From Allobosea sp. CRIB-10 (GTDB lineage Bacteria; Pseudomonadota; Alphaproteobacteria; Rhizobiales; Beijerinckiaceae): a stretch of DNA of 64,000 nucleotides. The notes below the pieces were generated by a model. It saw nothing but the letters and a program-made list of their open reading frames with translations, made no database searches and had not been told where the DNA came from. The stretch lies in NCBI RefSeq assembly GCF_900112185.1, contig NZ_FOKP01000017.1:62001-126000 (forward strand), written 5' to 3'. The translations under genes were made by a program, and so were the position numbers. How positions within the stretch are numbered: the first letter of the stretch is position 1; each line of letters begins with the position of its first letter. Below, in pieces: positions 43,251 to 53,343 of the stretch.

Positions 43251-43631
43251 TCAGAGCACCAGCTCGAACACGCGGGGGACATGGCGGGGCAGCCGCCAGG
43301 GCGCGAGGAAGACCGCGTCGGCCCTGAGGTTACGTTGCATAGCCCAGGGATTGCGCGCCAGCCATTGCCGGATGCGGGCTTCGATCAGCCGGCGCTTGTC
43401 CGCCGTGATCGCGCTCGCCGCGTCGTCGAGCGACGCGCGGGCCTTGACCTCGACGAAGACGATATCGTCGCCGCGGGCCATGATCAGGTCGATCTCGCCG
43501 CCCTTGCCGCCGAAGCGGCGCTGCAGCAGGCGGTAGCCCTTGAGGCTGAGGAAGGCGACGGCGAGCCATTCGCCGCGGCGGCCGGACAGGCCGGAACGGC
43601 GCGCACGCCGGCTGCGCAGCGCCTCGCTCAT
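43251..43631 (-). CDS. YraN family protein (UPF0102, endonuclease-like)
   Basis: A 126-residue member of the UPF0102/YraN family with a predicted restriction-endonuclease-like fold. The motifs [43 protein letters not shown] (Asp/Glu-x-Lys catalytic layout) and [18 protein letters not shown] are present. The biochemical role is still poorly defined. The ATG overlaps the rsmI stop by four bases. The neighbourhood rsmI-yraN with an lpoA-like gene beside it parallels the E. coli yraL-yraM-yraN order. Confidence 0.9.
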   Translation of the reverse strand: MSEALRSRRARRSGLSGRRGEWLAVAFLSLKGYRLLQRRFGGKGGEIDLIMARGDDIVFVEVKARASLDDAASAITADKRRLIEARIRQWLARNPWAMQRNLRADAVFLAPWRLPRHVPRVFELVL

Positions 43632-44554
43632 GCCGTGCGCGTCAGTTCGAGGGCGCGGGCATAGACGACGCGGCGCGGCTGGCCGCTGGCGGCGGCGACC
43701 TGCGCCACCGCCTCCTTCAGCGAGACTTTCGCGAGCGCGACGCGCAGGGCTTCGTCGAGCGTGTCGCCCTGCGCGGCCGTGGCCACGGCGGAGGCGTCGG
43801 GCGGGCCGATCACCACGACGATCTCGCCGCGCGCCTCCTCGGCTTCGGCATAGTGGGCGGCAAGCTCGGCAAGGGCGCCGCGGCGGACGTTCTCGTAATA
43901 TTTGGTCAGTTCGCGCGCGACCGCGCCGGAGCGTGTGCCGAGAACCGCAGCGGCGTCGGCCAGCATCTCGGCGAGCCGGCGCGGCGACTCGAAGAAGACG
44001 AGCGTGCCGGGAATGGCGGCAAGCTCGGTGAGGCGTGCCTTTCGTGCCGCGCTCTTCGGCGGCAGGAAGCCCTCGAAGAAGAAGCGATCGGTCGGCAATC
44101 CCGCCAGCACCAATGCCGCCAGCACGGCCGAGGGGCCGGGGATGCCGGTGACCGGCAAGCCTTCCGAGACGACCTCGGCGACGAGCTTGTAGCCGGGATC
44201 GGAGACGAGAGGCGTGCCGGCATCCGAGATCAGCGCCAGCTTGCCGCCGTGGCGCAGCTTGTCGAGGATCTTGGGGCGCATCTGCGCGGCATTGTGCTCG
44301 TGATAGGGCAGGAGCGGCGTCGCGATGCCGTAATGCGCCAGCAGCGTCTTCGAGGTCCTTGTGTCCTCGGCCAGCACGGCATCGGCGGCAGCCAGCGTCG
44401 ACAGCGCCCGGAAGGAGATGTCCTTGAGATTGCCGATCGGTGTCGCGACGATGTGCAGACCCGGCGCCAGAGGTTCGGCCTCGGCCCGGAGCCCGAAGGC
44501 CGCATAGCTTGGGGCGCGACCTAGGGCGGGCGGGGCGGATACAGGGCCGGACAT
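43628..44554 (-). CDS. rsmI: 16S rRNA (cytidine1402-2'-O)-methyltransferase
   Basis: RsmI methylates the ribose of C1402 in 16S rRNA, acting in the decoding centre. The 308-residue SAM-dependent enzyme of the tetrapyrrole-methylase fold shows LHIVATPIGNLKDISFRAL, LAEDTRTSKTLLAHYGI, ISDAGTPLVSDPG, the GIPGPSAVLAALVLAGLPTD signature, and FFFEGFLPPKS. The chosen ATG (44552-44554) gives a short Ala/Pro-rich leader before the domain. It is divergent from the LpoA-like gene. Confidence 0.94.
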   Translation of the reverse strand: MSGPVSAPPALGRAPSYAAFGLRAEAEPLAPGLHIVATPIGNLKDISFRALSTLAAADAVLAEDTRTSKTLLAHYGIATPLLPYHEHNAAQMRPKILDKLRHGGKLALISDAGTPLVSDPGYKLVAEVVSEGLPVTGIPGPSAVLAALVLAGLPTDRFFFEGFLPPKSAARKARLTELAAIPGTLVFFESPRRLAEMLADAAAVLGTRSGAVARELTKYYENVRRGALAELAAHYAEAEEARGEIVVVIGPPDASAVATAAQGDTLDEALRVALAKVSLKEAVAQVAAASGQPRRVVYARALELTRTA

Positions 44555-44724
44555 GGCGGCGAAACTGCCACAGCAGTCAGGAAGATGCCACTGCCGGCGC
44601 GGCAACCTAGAGTTAACAACTTGAAAATAGCCTTGCTGGCTGGCAGGACTTGTCCACGGTTTGGGACAAGATTCAGCTGGTGCGGGTTCGTCTCGCGCCT
44701 CGCCGAGGAGTGGAGACGAAAGCC

Positions 44725-45936
44725 GTGTCGCGTCAGAGCAAGCTCCTCACTCCGCCGAGCCGCCGCCTCATCCTGCTGTCTGGTGTCGGCGCGGCGCTCG
44801 CCGCCTGCAGCGGCGGAACCGGCGGCCTGCCCGGGTTCGACAGCTCCACAGCGCCGCAGGCGGGTGGCGCTGCCCAGCCGAGCGGCCCGACCATCGGCAC
44901 CGGCTCGGTCAAGGTCGGCCTGATTCTACCGCTCACCGCCGAGGGCTCGGGCGCGACCGTCGGCAACTCGCTGAAGAACGCCGCCGAGATGGCGCTCGCA
45001 GAATTTCCCGGCGCCGACCTCACTTTGCTGGTCAAGGACGATCGCGGCACGCCGGACGGAGCCCAGGCCGCGGCGCAGGAAGCCTTCCGCGAAGGCGCCG
45101 AGCTGATCATCGGCCCGCTTTTTGCCCCCTCTGTGCAAGCCGTCGGCCAGGTCGCTAGGGGCGCCGGCCGCCCGGTGATCGCTTTCTCCAGCGACAGCAA
45201 CGTCGCCACGCGCGGCGTCTACCTGCTCTCCTTTCCGCCCGAGAACGACGTCAACCGCGTCATCGCCTATGCTTCGGCGCAGGGGCGCAAATCCTTCGCG
45301 GCGCTGGTGCCCGAGACCGCCTATGGCAAGGTCGTCGAAGGCGCCTTTCAGCAGGCCGTCGCCAATCGCGGCGCTCGCGTCGTGGTGATCGAGCGCTTCG
45401 GCTCCGATCAGAACAGCATGCGCGCCGCCGCCACCCGCCTGGTGCCGGCGCTGCAGCAGGCCGATGCGCTGTTCGTCCCGGCTGACGCGGCTGCAATGCC
45501 GACGCTCGGCCTTGTCCTGCAGCAGGCCGGCTACGACCCGGCCAAGGTCAAGCCGCTCGGCACTGGCGTCTGGAACGATGCCGGCGTCGCCCGCGTCCCG
45601 GCGATCCAGGGCGGCTGGTTCGCCTCGCCCGACACCGCCGGTTTCAACGCCTTCTCCGGCCGCTACCAGAAGCGTTTCAACAGCGCCCCGACCCGTACCG
45701 CAACCTTGTCCTATGACGCGGTCTCGCTGGCAGCCGCGCTTGCGCGCACGCAGGGCAGCCAGCGTTTCTCGGAGAGCGTGCTGACCAATCCGTCAGGCTT
45801 CGCCGGCGCTGACGGCGTCTTCCGCTTCCGCCCCGACGGGCTCAACGAGCGCGGTCTTGCCGTGCTCGAATTGCGCAACGGCCAGATCGTCACGGTCAAC
45901 GCTGCCCCGCGCGATCTCGGCCCGCGGACGAACTGA
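44725..45936 (+). CDS. Penicillin-binding-protein activator LpoA-like lipoprotein
   Basis: A 403-residue periplasmic-binding-protein-fold (Peripla_BP_6/LpoA-type) lipoprotein. From GTG 44725 (GGAG nine bases upstream) the signal peptide ends in a lipobox LAAC with lipidated Cys 28. The Gly/Ala/Pro-rich linker (about 29-60) leads to VKVGLILPLTAEGSGATVGNSLKNAAEMAL, IIGPLFAPSVQAVG and VPETAYGKVVEGAF. In E. coli LpoA activates PBP1a from the outer membrane and lies next to rsmI and yraN, as here. It lacks the E. coli TPR domain, so activation of a PBP is inferred from context, and an ABC amino-acid binder is the alternative. Confidence 0.78.
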   Translation: MSRQSKLLTPPSRRLILLSGVGAALAACSGGTGGLPGFDSSTAPQAGGAAQPSGPTIGTGSVKVGLILPLTAEGSGATVGNSLKNAAEMALAEFPGADLTLLVKDDRGTPDGAQAAAQEAFREGAELIIGPLFAPSVQAVGQVARGAGRPVIAFSSDSNVATRGVYLLSFPPENDVNRVIAYASAQGRKSFAALVPETAYGKVVEGAFQQAVANRGARVVVIERFGSDQNSMRAAATRLVPALQQADALFVPADAAAMPTLGLVLQQAGYDPAKVKPLGTGVWNDAGVARVPAIQGGWFASPDTAGFNAFSGRYQKRFNSAPTRTATLSYDAVSLAAALARTQGSQRFSESVLTNPSGFAGADGVFRFRPDGLNERGLAVLELRNGQIVTVNAAPRDLGPRTN

Positions 45937-46035
45937 CGGGCCGCACGCGCGTCATTTTCGGGCGGTGCGCAGCGCCGACCCGAGAATCTCCAGCAGGAAG
46001 AGGCGCCCCTTCAAGGGCTCCTTTTTGGTCATGAG

Positions 46036-46059
46036 ATGCTCGGGTCTTCGCCCGAGCAT
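46036..46059. terminator. Hairpin between convergent lpoA-like and maeB genes
   Basis: ATGCTCGGG (46036-46044) pairs with CCCGAGCAT (46051-46059) around TCTTCG. It is followed by GACGG, the same core as in the ubiE-ubiB repeat, so it is probably a repeat copy that may also end both converging transcripts. Only a short T run (46022-46026) is near. Confidence 0.5.
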
Positions 46060-46070
46060 GACGGCAGGTC

Positions 46071-48377
46071 TCACCCGCCGATGTTGAACGCCGCCAGCGC
46101 CGCCATGTTGACGATGTCGGAATCCTTGGCGCCGAGCGGGACGATCTGCACCGGCTTGTCGAGGCCGACAAGAAGCGGGCCGATCACGGTGGCGCCGCCG
46201 AGCTCCTGCAGCATCTTGGTCGAGATCGAGGCCGAGTGGAATGCCGGCATCACCAGCACGTTCGCCGGCCCGGTCAGGCGGCAGAACGGGTACTGCGCCA
46301 TCAGGTCTCGGTTGAGCGCGACATCGGCCGACATCTCGCCATCGTACTCGAAGTCGACGCGCTGGCCGTCGAGGATGCTCACGGCATCGCGCACTTTCTC
46401 GGAGCGCTCACCGGCCGGGTGACCGAAGGTCGAGAAGGCGAGCATCGCGACTTTTGGCTCATAGCCGAGCCGGCGCGCCACGCCGGCAGCCTCGATCGCG
46501 ATTTCCGAGAGCTCCTGCGCCGACGGCATCTCCGTGATCGCGGTGTCGGCGACCAGCACGGTGCGTCCGCGGGTGATCGCGATCGAGACGCCGATCAGGC
46601 GGTGGCCCGGCCGGTCGTCGATGACGCGGCGGATCTCTTCCAGCGCGATCGAATAGTTGCGGGTGACGCCGGTGACCATCGCATCGGCGTCGCCGAGCGC
46701 GACCATCGAGGCCGCGAAATGGTTGCGGTCCTGGTTGATCAGGCGCTGGCAATCGCGGAAGAGATAGCCTTGCCGCTGCAGCCGCTCGTAGAGATGCTGC
46801 GCATAGGCCGAATTGCGGTGCGAGAGCCTGGCGTTCTGGATCTCGATGCCCTTGGCGGCAAGGTCGACGCCGAGATGCTCGGCGGTCTCGTTGATCCGTT
46901 CCTCGCGCCCGACCAGGATCGCCTTGCCGAGCTCCTGGTTGACGAAGGAGGCGGCGGCGCGGATGACCTGCTCCTCCTCGCCCTCGGCGAAGACGACGCG
47001 CTTGGGATAGCGCCGGACGCGTTCGAAGATACGGTTGAGCGCGCCGGTGACAGGGTCGCGCCGTGCCGAGAGCTGCGCCCTGTAGGCGGTGGTGTCGACG
47101 ATTGGCTTGCCGGCGACGCCCGTGTCCATCGCCGCCTTGGCGACCGCCATCGGCACGACATGGATCAGCCGCGGGTCGAACGGCACCGGGATGATGTAGT
47201 CCTTGCCATAGCGCGGGCGCGCACCCTGATAAGCGGCGGCGACCTCGTCCGGCACGTCCTCGCGCGCCAGCATCGCCAGCGCCTCGGCCGCGGCGATCTT
47301 CATCTCCATATTGATCGTGGTGGCGCGCACGTCGAGCGCGCCACGGAAGATGAAGGGGAAGCCGAGCACGTTGTTGACCTGGTTGGGATAGTCCGAGCGC
47401 CCGGTCGCCATGATCGCGTCTTCGCGAATCGCGTGGACCTCCTCCGGGGTGATCTCTGGATCGGGATTGGCCATGGCGAAGATGATCGGGTTCTCCGCCA
47501 TTGACGCGACCATTTCAGGCGTCACCGCGCCCTTCTGCGACAGGCCGAAGAAAGCGTCAGCCCCCTCCAGCGCCTGCGCCAGCGTGCGCCGGTCGGTGAC
47601 CGCCGCATGCGCCGATTTCCACTGGTTCATGCCCTCGGTGCGGCCCTGATAGATCACACCCTTGGTGTCGCAGAGGATGACGTTGTCGGGCTTGAAGCCC
47701 ATCGCCTTGAGCAGCTCGATGCAGGCGATCGCGGCGGCGCCGGCGCCGTTGATGACGAGCCTGGTCGACTTGACGTCGCGGCCGGTCAGGTCGAGCGCAT
47801 TGATCAGGCCGGCGGCGGCGATGATCGCAGTGCCGTGCTGGTCGTCATGGAAGACCGGAATGTCCATCAATTCGCGCAGGCGCTGCTCGATGATGAAGCA
47901 TTCCGGCGCCTTGATGTCCTCCAGGTTGATGCCGCCGAAGGACGGGCCGAGATAGCGCACGGCCTCGATGAACTTGTCGGCGTCCTCGGTGTCGACCTCA
48001 AGATCGATCGAATCGACATCAGCGAAACGCTTGAACAGGATCGACTTGCCTTCCATCACCGGCTTGGAGGCGAGCGCGCCGAGATTGCCGAGGCCGAGGA
48101 TGGCGGTGCCGTTCGAGATCACCGCGACGAGATTCGCGCGGGCCGTGTAGTCATAGGCCCGGCTGTGGTCCTCGGCGATGGCCAGCACCGGCACCGCGAC
48201 GCCGGGCGAATAGGCCAGCGATAGGTCGCGCTGCGTCGCCATCGGCACGGTCGGAATGATCTCGAGCTTGCCCGGCCGCCCCTGCGAGTGGAACAGCAGC
48301 GCCTCCTGGTCGGTGAAGGTCGGACGGGTGCGCTTGGTCGGCGGGGAGCGATCGTTCATGCGCTTGTTCTTTTTCAC
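46071..48377 (-). CDS. maeB: NADP-dependent malic enzyme (MaeB type, with phosphotransacetylase-like domain)
   Basis: A 768-residue fusion. The N-terminal malic enzyme (about 15-430) oxidatively decarboxylates malate to pyruvate. It shows [32 protein letters not shown] and the dinucleotide loop [16 protein letters not shown]. The C-terminal half (about 450-768) is a phosphate acetyl/butyryltransferase-like domain with [15 protein letters not shown] and [15 protein letters not shown], regulatory in characterised MaeB proteins. GTG 48377 is preferred because TGAGGA is eight bases upstream; ATG 48359 is the alternative. Confidence 0.94.
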   Translation of the reverse strand: MKKNKRMNDRSPPTKRTRPTFTDQEALLFHSQGRPGKLEIIPTVPMATQRDLSLAYSPGVAVPVLAIAEDHSRAYDYTARANLVAVISNGTAILGLGNLGALASKPVMEGKSILFKRFADVDSIDLEVDTEDADKFIEAVRYLGPSFGGINLEDIKAPECFIIEQRLRELMDIPVFHDDQHGTAIIAAAGLINALDLTGRDVKSTRLVINGAGAAAIACIELLKAMGFKPDNVILCDTKGVIYQGRTEGMNQWKSAHAAVTDRRTLAQALEGADAFFGLSQKGAVTPEMVASMAENPIIFAMANPDPEITPEEVHAIREDAIMATGRSDYPNQVNNVLGFPFIFRGALDVRATTINMEMKIAAAEALAMLAREDVPDEVAAAYQGARPRYGKDYIIPVPFDPRLIHVVPMAVAKAAMDTGVAGKPIVDTTAYRAQLSARRDPVTGALNRIFERVRRYPKRVVFAEGEEEQVIRAAASFVNQELGKAILVGREERINETAEHLGVDLAAKGIEIQNARLSHRNSAYAQHLYERLQRQGYLFRDCQRLINQDRNHFAASMVALGDADAMVTGVTRNYSIALEEIRRVIDDRPGHRLIGVSIAITRGRTVLVADTAITEMPSAQELSEIAIEAAGVARRLGYEPKVAMLAFSTFGHPAGERSEKVRDAVSILDGQRVDFEYDGEMSADVALNRDLMAQYPFCRLTGPANVLVMPAFHSASISTKMLQELGGATVIGPLLVGLDKPVQIVPLGAKDSDIVNMAALAAFNIGG

Positions 48378-48504
48378 AGGCGTTTCCTCAGGGGGAAACG
48401 ACCATAGGGCAGCGCTGCTTTCCTCGACAAGCGCGATTGCGCGACAGCAGTTTTACCGTGCCGGCAGGGCTCGCGCGAGTTCGGTTCCAGGCGGGGACCC
48501 CTCG

Positions 48505-48655
48505 CCGTCATTCCGGGGCGGCGCGTCGGCGCCGAGCCCGGAACCCATGAACAGGACGGGGCCGAACGATCGCTGCGGTTGCCGAAACGCCTCGACTCCG
48601 ATCCCGGTGGTCATGGGTTCCGGGCTCAGCCCTGCGGGCTGCCCCGGAATGACGG
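48505..48655. repeat. Nested perfect inverted repeat, maeB-chemoreceptor spacer
   Basis: The outer arms are CCGTCATTCCGGGGC (48505-48519) and its exact inverse (48641-48655), 15 bp. The inner arms are GAGCCCGGAACCCATGA (48534-48550) and its exact inverse (48611-48627), 17 bp. The 60-base centre has no clear fold. It accounts for most of the 300-base spacer 48378-48677, in which nothing else was seen apart from presumed maeB promoter sequence. Its perfect arms suggest recent spread or selection for structure. Confidence 0.8.
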
Positions 48656-48677
48656 AAGAGACTCCTTGCGAAGCGCT

Positions 48678-50513
48678 CTAAAGACCGGCGCGCATGCGTG
48701 CGACGCTGTCTCCGACATAGCGGTCGAGCTCGACGGCCTGCTCGCTGACCAGCCGCGCCGCCTCGACGACGCGAGCGGCCGCCGCACCCGTCGCGCGAGC
48801 TTCGCCGCCGGCGCTGGCGACGTTCTCCGTGACGGTCGCAGCCGAGCCGGCGACGGCCTGGGCGTCGAGGGCGATGCCCGAGGCGATCGTGCCCTGGCCG
48901 GTGACCACCTGAGCGATCGTGTCCGAGGTCGTCTCGATCGTCCCCATCGTGCCCTCGATCTGCCCGACCGCGTTTGCGACGGCCGCGGCCGCATCGCGGA
49001 TCTCCTGCAGCGTCGCGGCGATGTTCTGGGTCGCCTGCTGGGTCTGTTCGGCGAGATTCTTGACCTCGCCGGCGACCACCGAGAAGCCGCGGCCGGCGGC
49101 GCCCGCCCGCGCCGCCTCGATCGTCGCATTGAGCGCGAGCAGATTGGTGCGCACCGCGATGTCCTCGATGAAAGCGAGCACGGCGCCGACCTTGTCGGCC
49201 GCGACCGCAAGTCCGTCGACATCCGTCCTGGTCGAACGGACATGCTTCGCCGCCTGCCGGGCGGTCTGCGCAGCGAGATCTGTCTGGCGCGTCAGCTCGC
49301 GGATCGAGGCGTCGATCCGCTCGGCCGCATGGGCGACGCTGCCGACGCGCTGCGAGGCGAGTTCGGCCTGCTCGGTCGCTTCTCCGGCGCGGGCGGTGGT
49401 ACGGTCGGCATTGGCGGCCATGCCTTGCGCCGCCTCCAGCATGCTGCGGGCAGAGTCGCCGACCTGGCGCAGCGCCTTGCCCACGGTCGCCTCGAGATTG
49501 ACGGCGAGTTCCTCCAGCGCGGCCTTGCGCAGCGTCTCGATCTCCTGTCGGCCGGTCGCCAGCGTCTTCTCCGTGGTCACGTCGAGCAGGATGCCGTCCC
49601 AGACCGTGGTCCCATCGGGGAGATGGCGTCTTGTCGCCTCGCTGCGTAGCCAGACGATGCCGCCATCGGCGGTCTCGTAACGCAATTCGGTGCGGCGGTG
49701 CCCGAACTCGTCGGTCTGCTCGTCTTCGTTCGTCGACGAACAGCGCTGCCGGTCCTCTGGCAAGATTCTCGACAGCAGAACCTCCGGGTCGCGCTCGATC
49801 GCCTCGCGGTCGATGCCGAGCAGTTCGCCGAGGCGGTAGCTGACGAACCGGTAGCTGCGCTGGCCGTCCGGCGCGAGGATGCGCTGATAGAGCGTGCCGG
49901 GCACATGGTCGAGCAAGGTCTTGTAGCGATAGGACGTCTCACGCCGTTCACGGTCGTTGCTCAGGACGAGCCCGACCAGGACGGTGCCCAGCGTGCTGAC
50001 CACGATCATGATCGGCACGGCCTCGGTGAGGAAGCGCTCGGCCGCGGCCCGGTCCGGCATGAACATGGTCGAGGCGAGCAGGCAGCCGGCGCTGATCAGG
50101 CTGAGCCGGACGAGGTCGTGCACCGTCAATGAACGCTTCTGCCGGCTGAGCCAGGCGGCATAGATCACGCCCGCGAGCGCGTGCAGGACGATTCCGGCGA
50201 TCCCGGTCGGCATGCCGACGCCGCCGAGATTGTAGCGCGCCGCCGCCAGCGGGAGGGCGGTCAGCAGCGCCGCGATCGGGCCGCCGATCGGCCCGGCCAG
50301 GATCGCGAAGGTGTTGCGCGAATCGACGACGAGACCGGGCTGGATCACGAAGGGATTGGCCATGCTGCACAGCGCCGCGGCCGCGAACAGGATGCCGACC
50401 GCGAACTGGCGCAGCAGCGGGCGCTGGTCGATCCAGCTGGCGGTCGCGGTCAGGATCAAGGCCGCCAGCAGCAAAAAGGACAGGCTCTCGATCAGGTTGA
50501 TGAACAGCGACAT
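48678..50513 (-). CDS. Methyl-accepting chemotaxis protein with LytS-type membrane sensor and PAS domain
   Basis: A 611-residue receptor-like protein. The N-terminal 190 residues have about six hydrophobic segments and the 5TMR-LYT signature [26 protein letters not shown] (53-78), [11 protein letters not shown], as in LytS/YpdA sensors. A PAS domain follows (about 195-320, [14 protein letters not shown] to [12 protein letters not shown]). The MCP signalling domain (about 335-600) has a normal hairpin tip ([22 protein letters not shown] to [13 protein letters not shown], 450-494). No HAMP domain is visible. No che genes are nearby, so it must signal to a distant pathway. It is divergent from mutS. 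Confidence 0.85.
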   Translation of the reverse strand: MSLFINLIESLSFLLLAALILTATASWIDQRPLLRQFAVGILFAAAALCSMANPFVIQPGLVVDSRNTFAILAGPIGGPIAALLTALPLAAARYNLGGVGMPTGIAGIVLHALAGVIYAAWLSRQKRSLTVHDLVRLSLISAGCLLASTMFMPDRAAAERFLTEAVPIMIVVSTLGTVLVGLVLSNDRERRETSYRYKTLLDHVPGTLYQRILAPDGQRSYRFVSYRLGELLGIDREAIERDPEVLLSRILPEDRQRCSSTNEDEQTDEFGHRRTELRYETADGGIVWLRSEATRRHLPDGTTVWDGILLDVTTEKTLATGRQEIETLRKAALEELAVNLEATVGKALRQVGDSARSMLEAAQGMAANADRTTARAGEATEQAELASQRVGSVAHAAERIDASIRELTRQTDLAAQTARQAAKHVRSTRTDVDGLAVAADKVGAVLAFIEDIAVRTNLLALNATIEAARAGAAGRGFSVVAGEVKNLAEQTQQATQNIAATLQEIRDAAAAVANAVGQIEGTMGTIETTSDTIAQVVTGQGTIASGIALDAQAVAGSAATVTENVASAGGEARATGAAAARVVEAARLVSEQAVELDRYVGDSVARMRAGL

Positions 50514-50616
50514 GGCGGGCCCTTGGCCGGAAACGGCGTCTCAACCCTGCTTTAATATGTTGAAAGCCGTCCTAACGGATGGCCTTGCCGGTGCGATTTG
50601 CTAGCGTGCGCGCCCT

Positions 50617-53343
50617 ATGCGCCACACCACGCCAAACGACATTGCGGACGCCAAGCCCGCCGCTGCGGCCGATCCCGGTCGCGTCACGCCGATGATGGCG
50701 CAGTACGTCGAGATCAAGGCCAATAATCCGGACTGCCTGCTGTTCTACCGGATGGGCGATTTCTACGAATTGTTCTTCCAGGACGCCGAGATCGCCTCGC
50801 GCACGCTCGGCATCGTGCTGACCAAGCGCGGCAAGCATCTCGGCGAGGACATCGCCATGTGCGGCGTCCCCGTCGAGCGCGCCGACGACTATCTGCAGAA
50901 GCTGATCGCCGCCGGCCATCGCGTCGCCGTCTGCGAGCAGACCGAGGATCCGGCCGAGGCCAAGAAGCGCGGCGCCAAATCGGTGGTGAAGCGCGACGTC
51001 GTGCGTCTCGTCACTCCCGGCACGATCACCGAGGAGCGCCTGCTCGATCCCGGCCGGGCGAGCCTGCTCGTCGCGGTGGCCCGCCGCCGGCTCTCGGACG
51101 AGGTCTATGCCTATGGCATCGCGGCCGTCGACATCTCGACCGGCCGCTTCGCCGTGCTCGAGACTGACCAGCGCGGCCTTGCCGTCGAATTGGCTCGTCT
51201 GGAGCCGCGCGAGATCGTCTGCCCCGACGCGATCCATGACGATCCCGAGCTCAGGGAGTTCTGGCGCGATATCGCCGCACCCGTGACGCCGCTGGCACGC
51301 GAGGGGCTCGATCCCGCCTCCGGCGAACGCCGCCTCAAGGAGTTCTTCGGCGTCGCCACGCTCGACGCCTTCGGCGCCTTCAGCCGTGCCGAGATCGCCG
51401 CCGCCGCTGCGGCGCTCGCCTATGTCGAGCGCACCCAGCTCGGCGCCCGCCCGCCTCTGTCGCCGCCCGTCCGCGAGGGCATGAGCGCGACCATGCTGAT
51501 CGACGCGGCGACCCGCGCCAATCTCGAACTGACCCGGACCCTCGCGGGCGAGCGCACCGGCAGCTTGCTCGCCACCATCGACCGGACGGAGACGCCGGGT
51601 GGCAGCCGCCTGCTGGCCGAGCGCCTGGCCGGGCCGCTCACCGACCCCGAGGCGATCGGCAGGCGGCATGATTCGGTCGCATTGCTGGTCGAGGTCCCCT
51701 CCCTGCGCGAGGCGCTGCGGCGCGACCTTGCGCGCGTGCCCGATATCGCCCGGGCGCTGGCCCGGCTCTCGCTCGACCGCGGCGGTCCGCGCGATCTCGC
51801 CGCGCTTGGCGCCGGGCTCGACGCCGCCCGTGGCGTCGCCGCGGCGCTGCTGCGCCAGGGCGATCTGCCCGACGAATTGCGTGAGGCGGCGCTGGCGCTG
51901 GGGCGCACCGATCCCGACCTCGCCACGCGCCTCTCCGCTACGCTCGCCGACGAGCTGCCGCTCTTGAAGCGCGACGGTCGCTTCGTGTGCGAAGGCTTCG
52001 ATCCGGCGCTCGACGAATTGCGCCTGCTCCAGGTCGATTCGCGCAAGGTGATCGCGCAGTTGCAGGCGCGCTATGCCGCCGAGACCGATTGCCGGACCTT
52101 GCGCATCAAGCACAACTCCATGCTCGGCTATTTCGTCGAGGTGCCGCAGGCCGTCGGCGAGACCTTCCTCAGGGAGCCCTGGCGCGCCGTCTTCGTGCAT
52201 CGCCAGACCATGTCGGACGCGATGCGCTTCTCCTCGGTCGAGCTTGGTGAGCTCGAGGCCAAGATCGCCTCCGCCGCCGACCGGGCGCTGAAGCTGGAAC
52301 TCTCGATCTTCGCCGCATTGACGGAGGCTGTCCTCGCGCAAGCCGAGCCAATCAAGGCGGCGGCGCAGGCTTTGGCGGTGATCGACGTCGCCGCGGCCCT
52401 GGCCGAGCTCGCCATCGATGGCGGCTGGACACGTCCGCAGGTCGATGACGGCGCCGCCTTCACCATCAAGGCCGGCCGCCATCCCGTAGTTGAAGCGGCG
52501 TTGAAGCGCCAAGGCCAGCCCTTCGTCGCCAATGACAGCGAGCTTTCGGCAGCAGGCAAAGGCCGAGATAGTCGCATCTGCCTGATCACCGGCCCGAACA
52601 TGGCCGGTAAGTCGACCTTCCTGCGCCAGAACGCGCTGATCGCCGTGCTCGCCCAGATGGGTTCCTTCGTGCCGGCGCAGAATGCGCATATCGGTGTGGT
52701 CGACCGGCTGTTCTCGCGCGTCGGTGCCGCCGACGATCTCGCCCGCGGCCGTTCGACCTTCATGGTCGAGATGGTCGAGACCGCGGCGATCCTGAACCAG
52801 GCCGGACCGCGCGCGCTGGTCATCCTCGACGAGATCGGCCGGGGCACTGCGACCTTCGACGGGCTCTCGATCGCCTGGGCCGCGATCGAGCATCTGCACG
52901 AGGCCAATCGCTGCCGCGCGCTGTTCGCGACGCACTACCATGAGCTGACGGCACTGGCCGAGCGGCTCGACCGCGTCGCCAACGCGACCGTGCGCGTCAC
53001 CGAATGGAATGGCGAGGTCGTCTTCCTGCACGAGGTTGTGCCGGGCGCGGCCGACCGCTCCTACGGCATCCAGGTCGCCAAGCTCGCCGGCCTGCCGCCG
53101 GCGGTGGTCGAGCGCGCTCGCGCCATCCTGTCCGAGCTGGAGAAGAGCGAGCGCGAGAAGCCGGTCGCGGCCCTGGTCGACGATCTCCCGCTCTTCGCGG
53201 TTCAGATGCGCAAGCCTGCGTCGGCCGCGACGCCGGTTGCCGGTCCCGACGAATTGCGCGAGGCGCTCGCCGGGCTCGATCCCGACGAGATGACGCCGCG
53301 CGAGGCGCTGGAGGCGCTCTACAGGCTCAAGCGGCTGAACTGA
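50617..53343 (+). CDS. mutS: DNA mismatch repair protein MutS
   Basis: MutS recognises mismatches and recruits MutL. The 908-residue protein has the mismatch-wedge motif F49-Y-E51 in [10 protein letters not shown]. Connector, lever and clamp domains precede the ATPase with Walker [10 protein letters not shown] at 659-667, Walker [17 protein letters not shown], and the conserved [10 protein letters not shown]. The C-terminal dimerisation tail ([15 protein letters not shown]) is present. The length is normal for the full form. Its 3' end overlaps the convergent flavoprotein gene by 17 bases. Confidence 0.97.
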   Translation: MRHTTPNDIADAKPAAAADPGRVTPMMAQYVEIKANNPDCLLFYRMGDFYELFFQDAEIASRTLGIVLTKRGKHLGEDIAMCGVPVERADDYLQKLIAAGHRVAVCEQTEDPAEAKKRGAKSVVKRDVVRLVTPGTITEERLLDPGRASLLVAVARRRLSDEVYAYGIAAVDISTGRFAVLETDQRGLAVELARLEPREIVCPDAIHDDPELREFWRDIAAPVTPLAREGLDPASGERRLKEFFGVATLDAFGAFSRAEIAAAAAALAYVERTQLGARPPLSPPVREGMSATMLIDAATRANLELTRTLAGERTGSLLATIDRTETPGGSRLLAERLAGPLTDPEAIGRRHDSVALLVEVPSLREALRRDLARVPDIARALARLSLDRGGPRDLAALGAGLDAARGVAAALLRQGDLPDELREAALALGRTDPDLATRLSATLADELPLLKRDGRFVCEGFDPALDELRLLQVDSRKVIAQLQARYAAETDCRTLRIKHNSMLGYFVEVPQAVGETFLREPWRAVFVHRQTMSDAMRFSSVELGELEAKIASAADRALKLELSIFAALTEAVLAQAEPIKAAAQALAVIDVAAALAELAIDGGWTRPQVDDGAAFTIKAGRHPVVEAALKRQGQPFVANDSELSAAGKGRDSRICLITGPNMAGKSTFLRQNALIAVLAQMGSFVPAQNAHIGVVDRLFSRVGAADDLARGRSTFMVEMVETAAILNQAGPRALVILDEIGRGTATFDGLSIAWAAIEHLHEANRCRALFATHYHELTALAERLDRVANATVRVTEWNGEVVFLHEVVPGAADRSYGIQVAKLAGLPPAVVERARAILSELEKSEREKPVAALVDDLPLFAVQMRKPASAATPVAGPDELREALAGLDPDEMTPREALEALYRLKRLN

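Noticed and set aside
50572..53031. 819-codon minus-strand open frame opposite mutS
   Set aside because: Shadow of mutS; composition is Arg/Asp/Gly rich with no recognisable domain.
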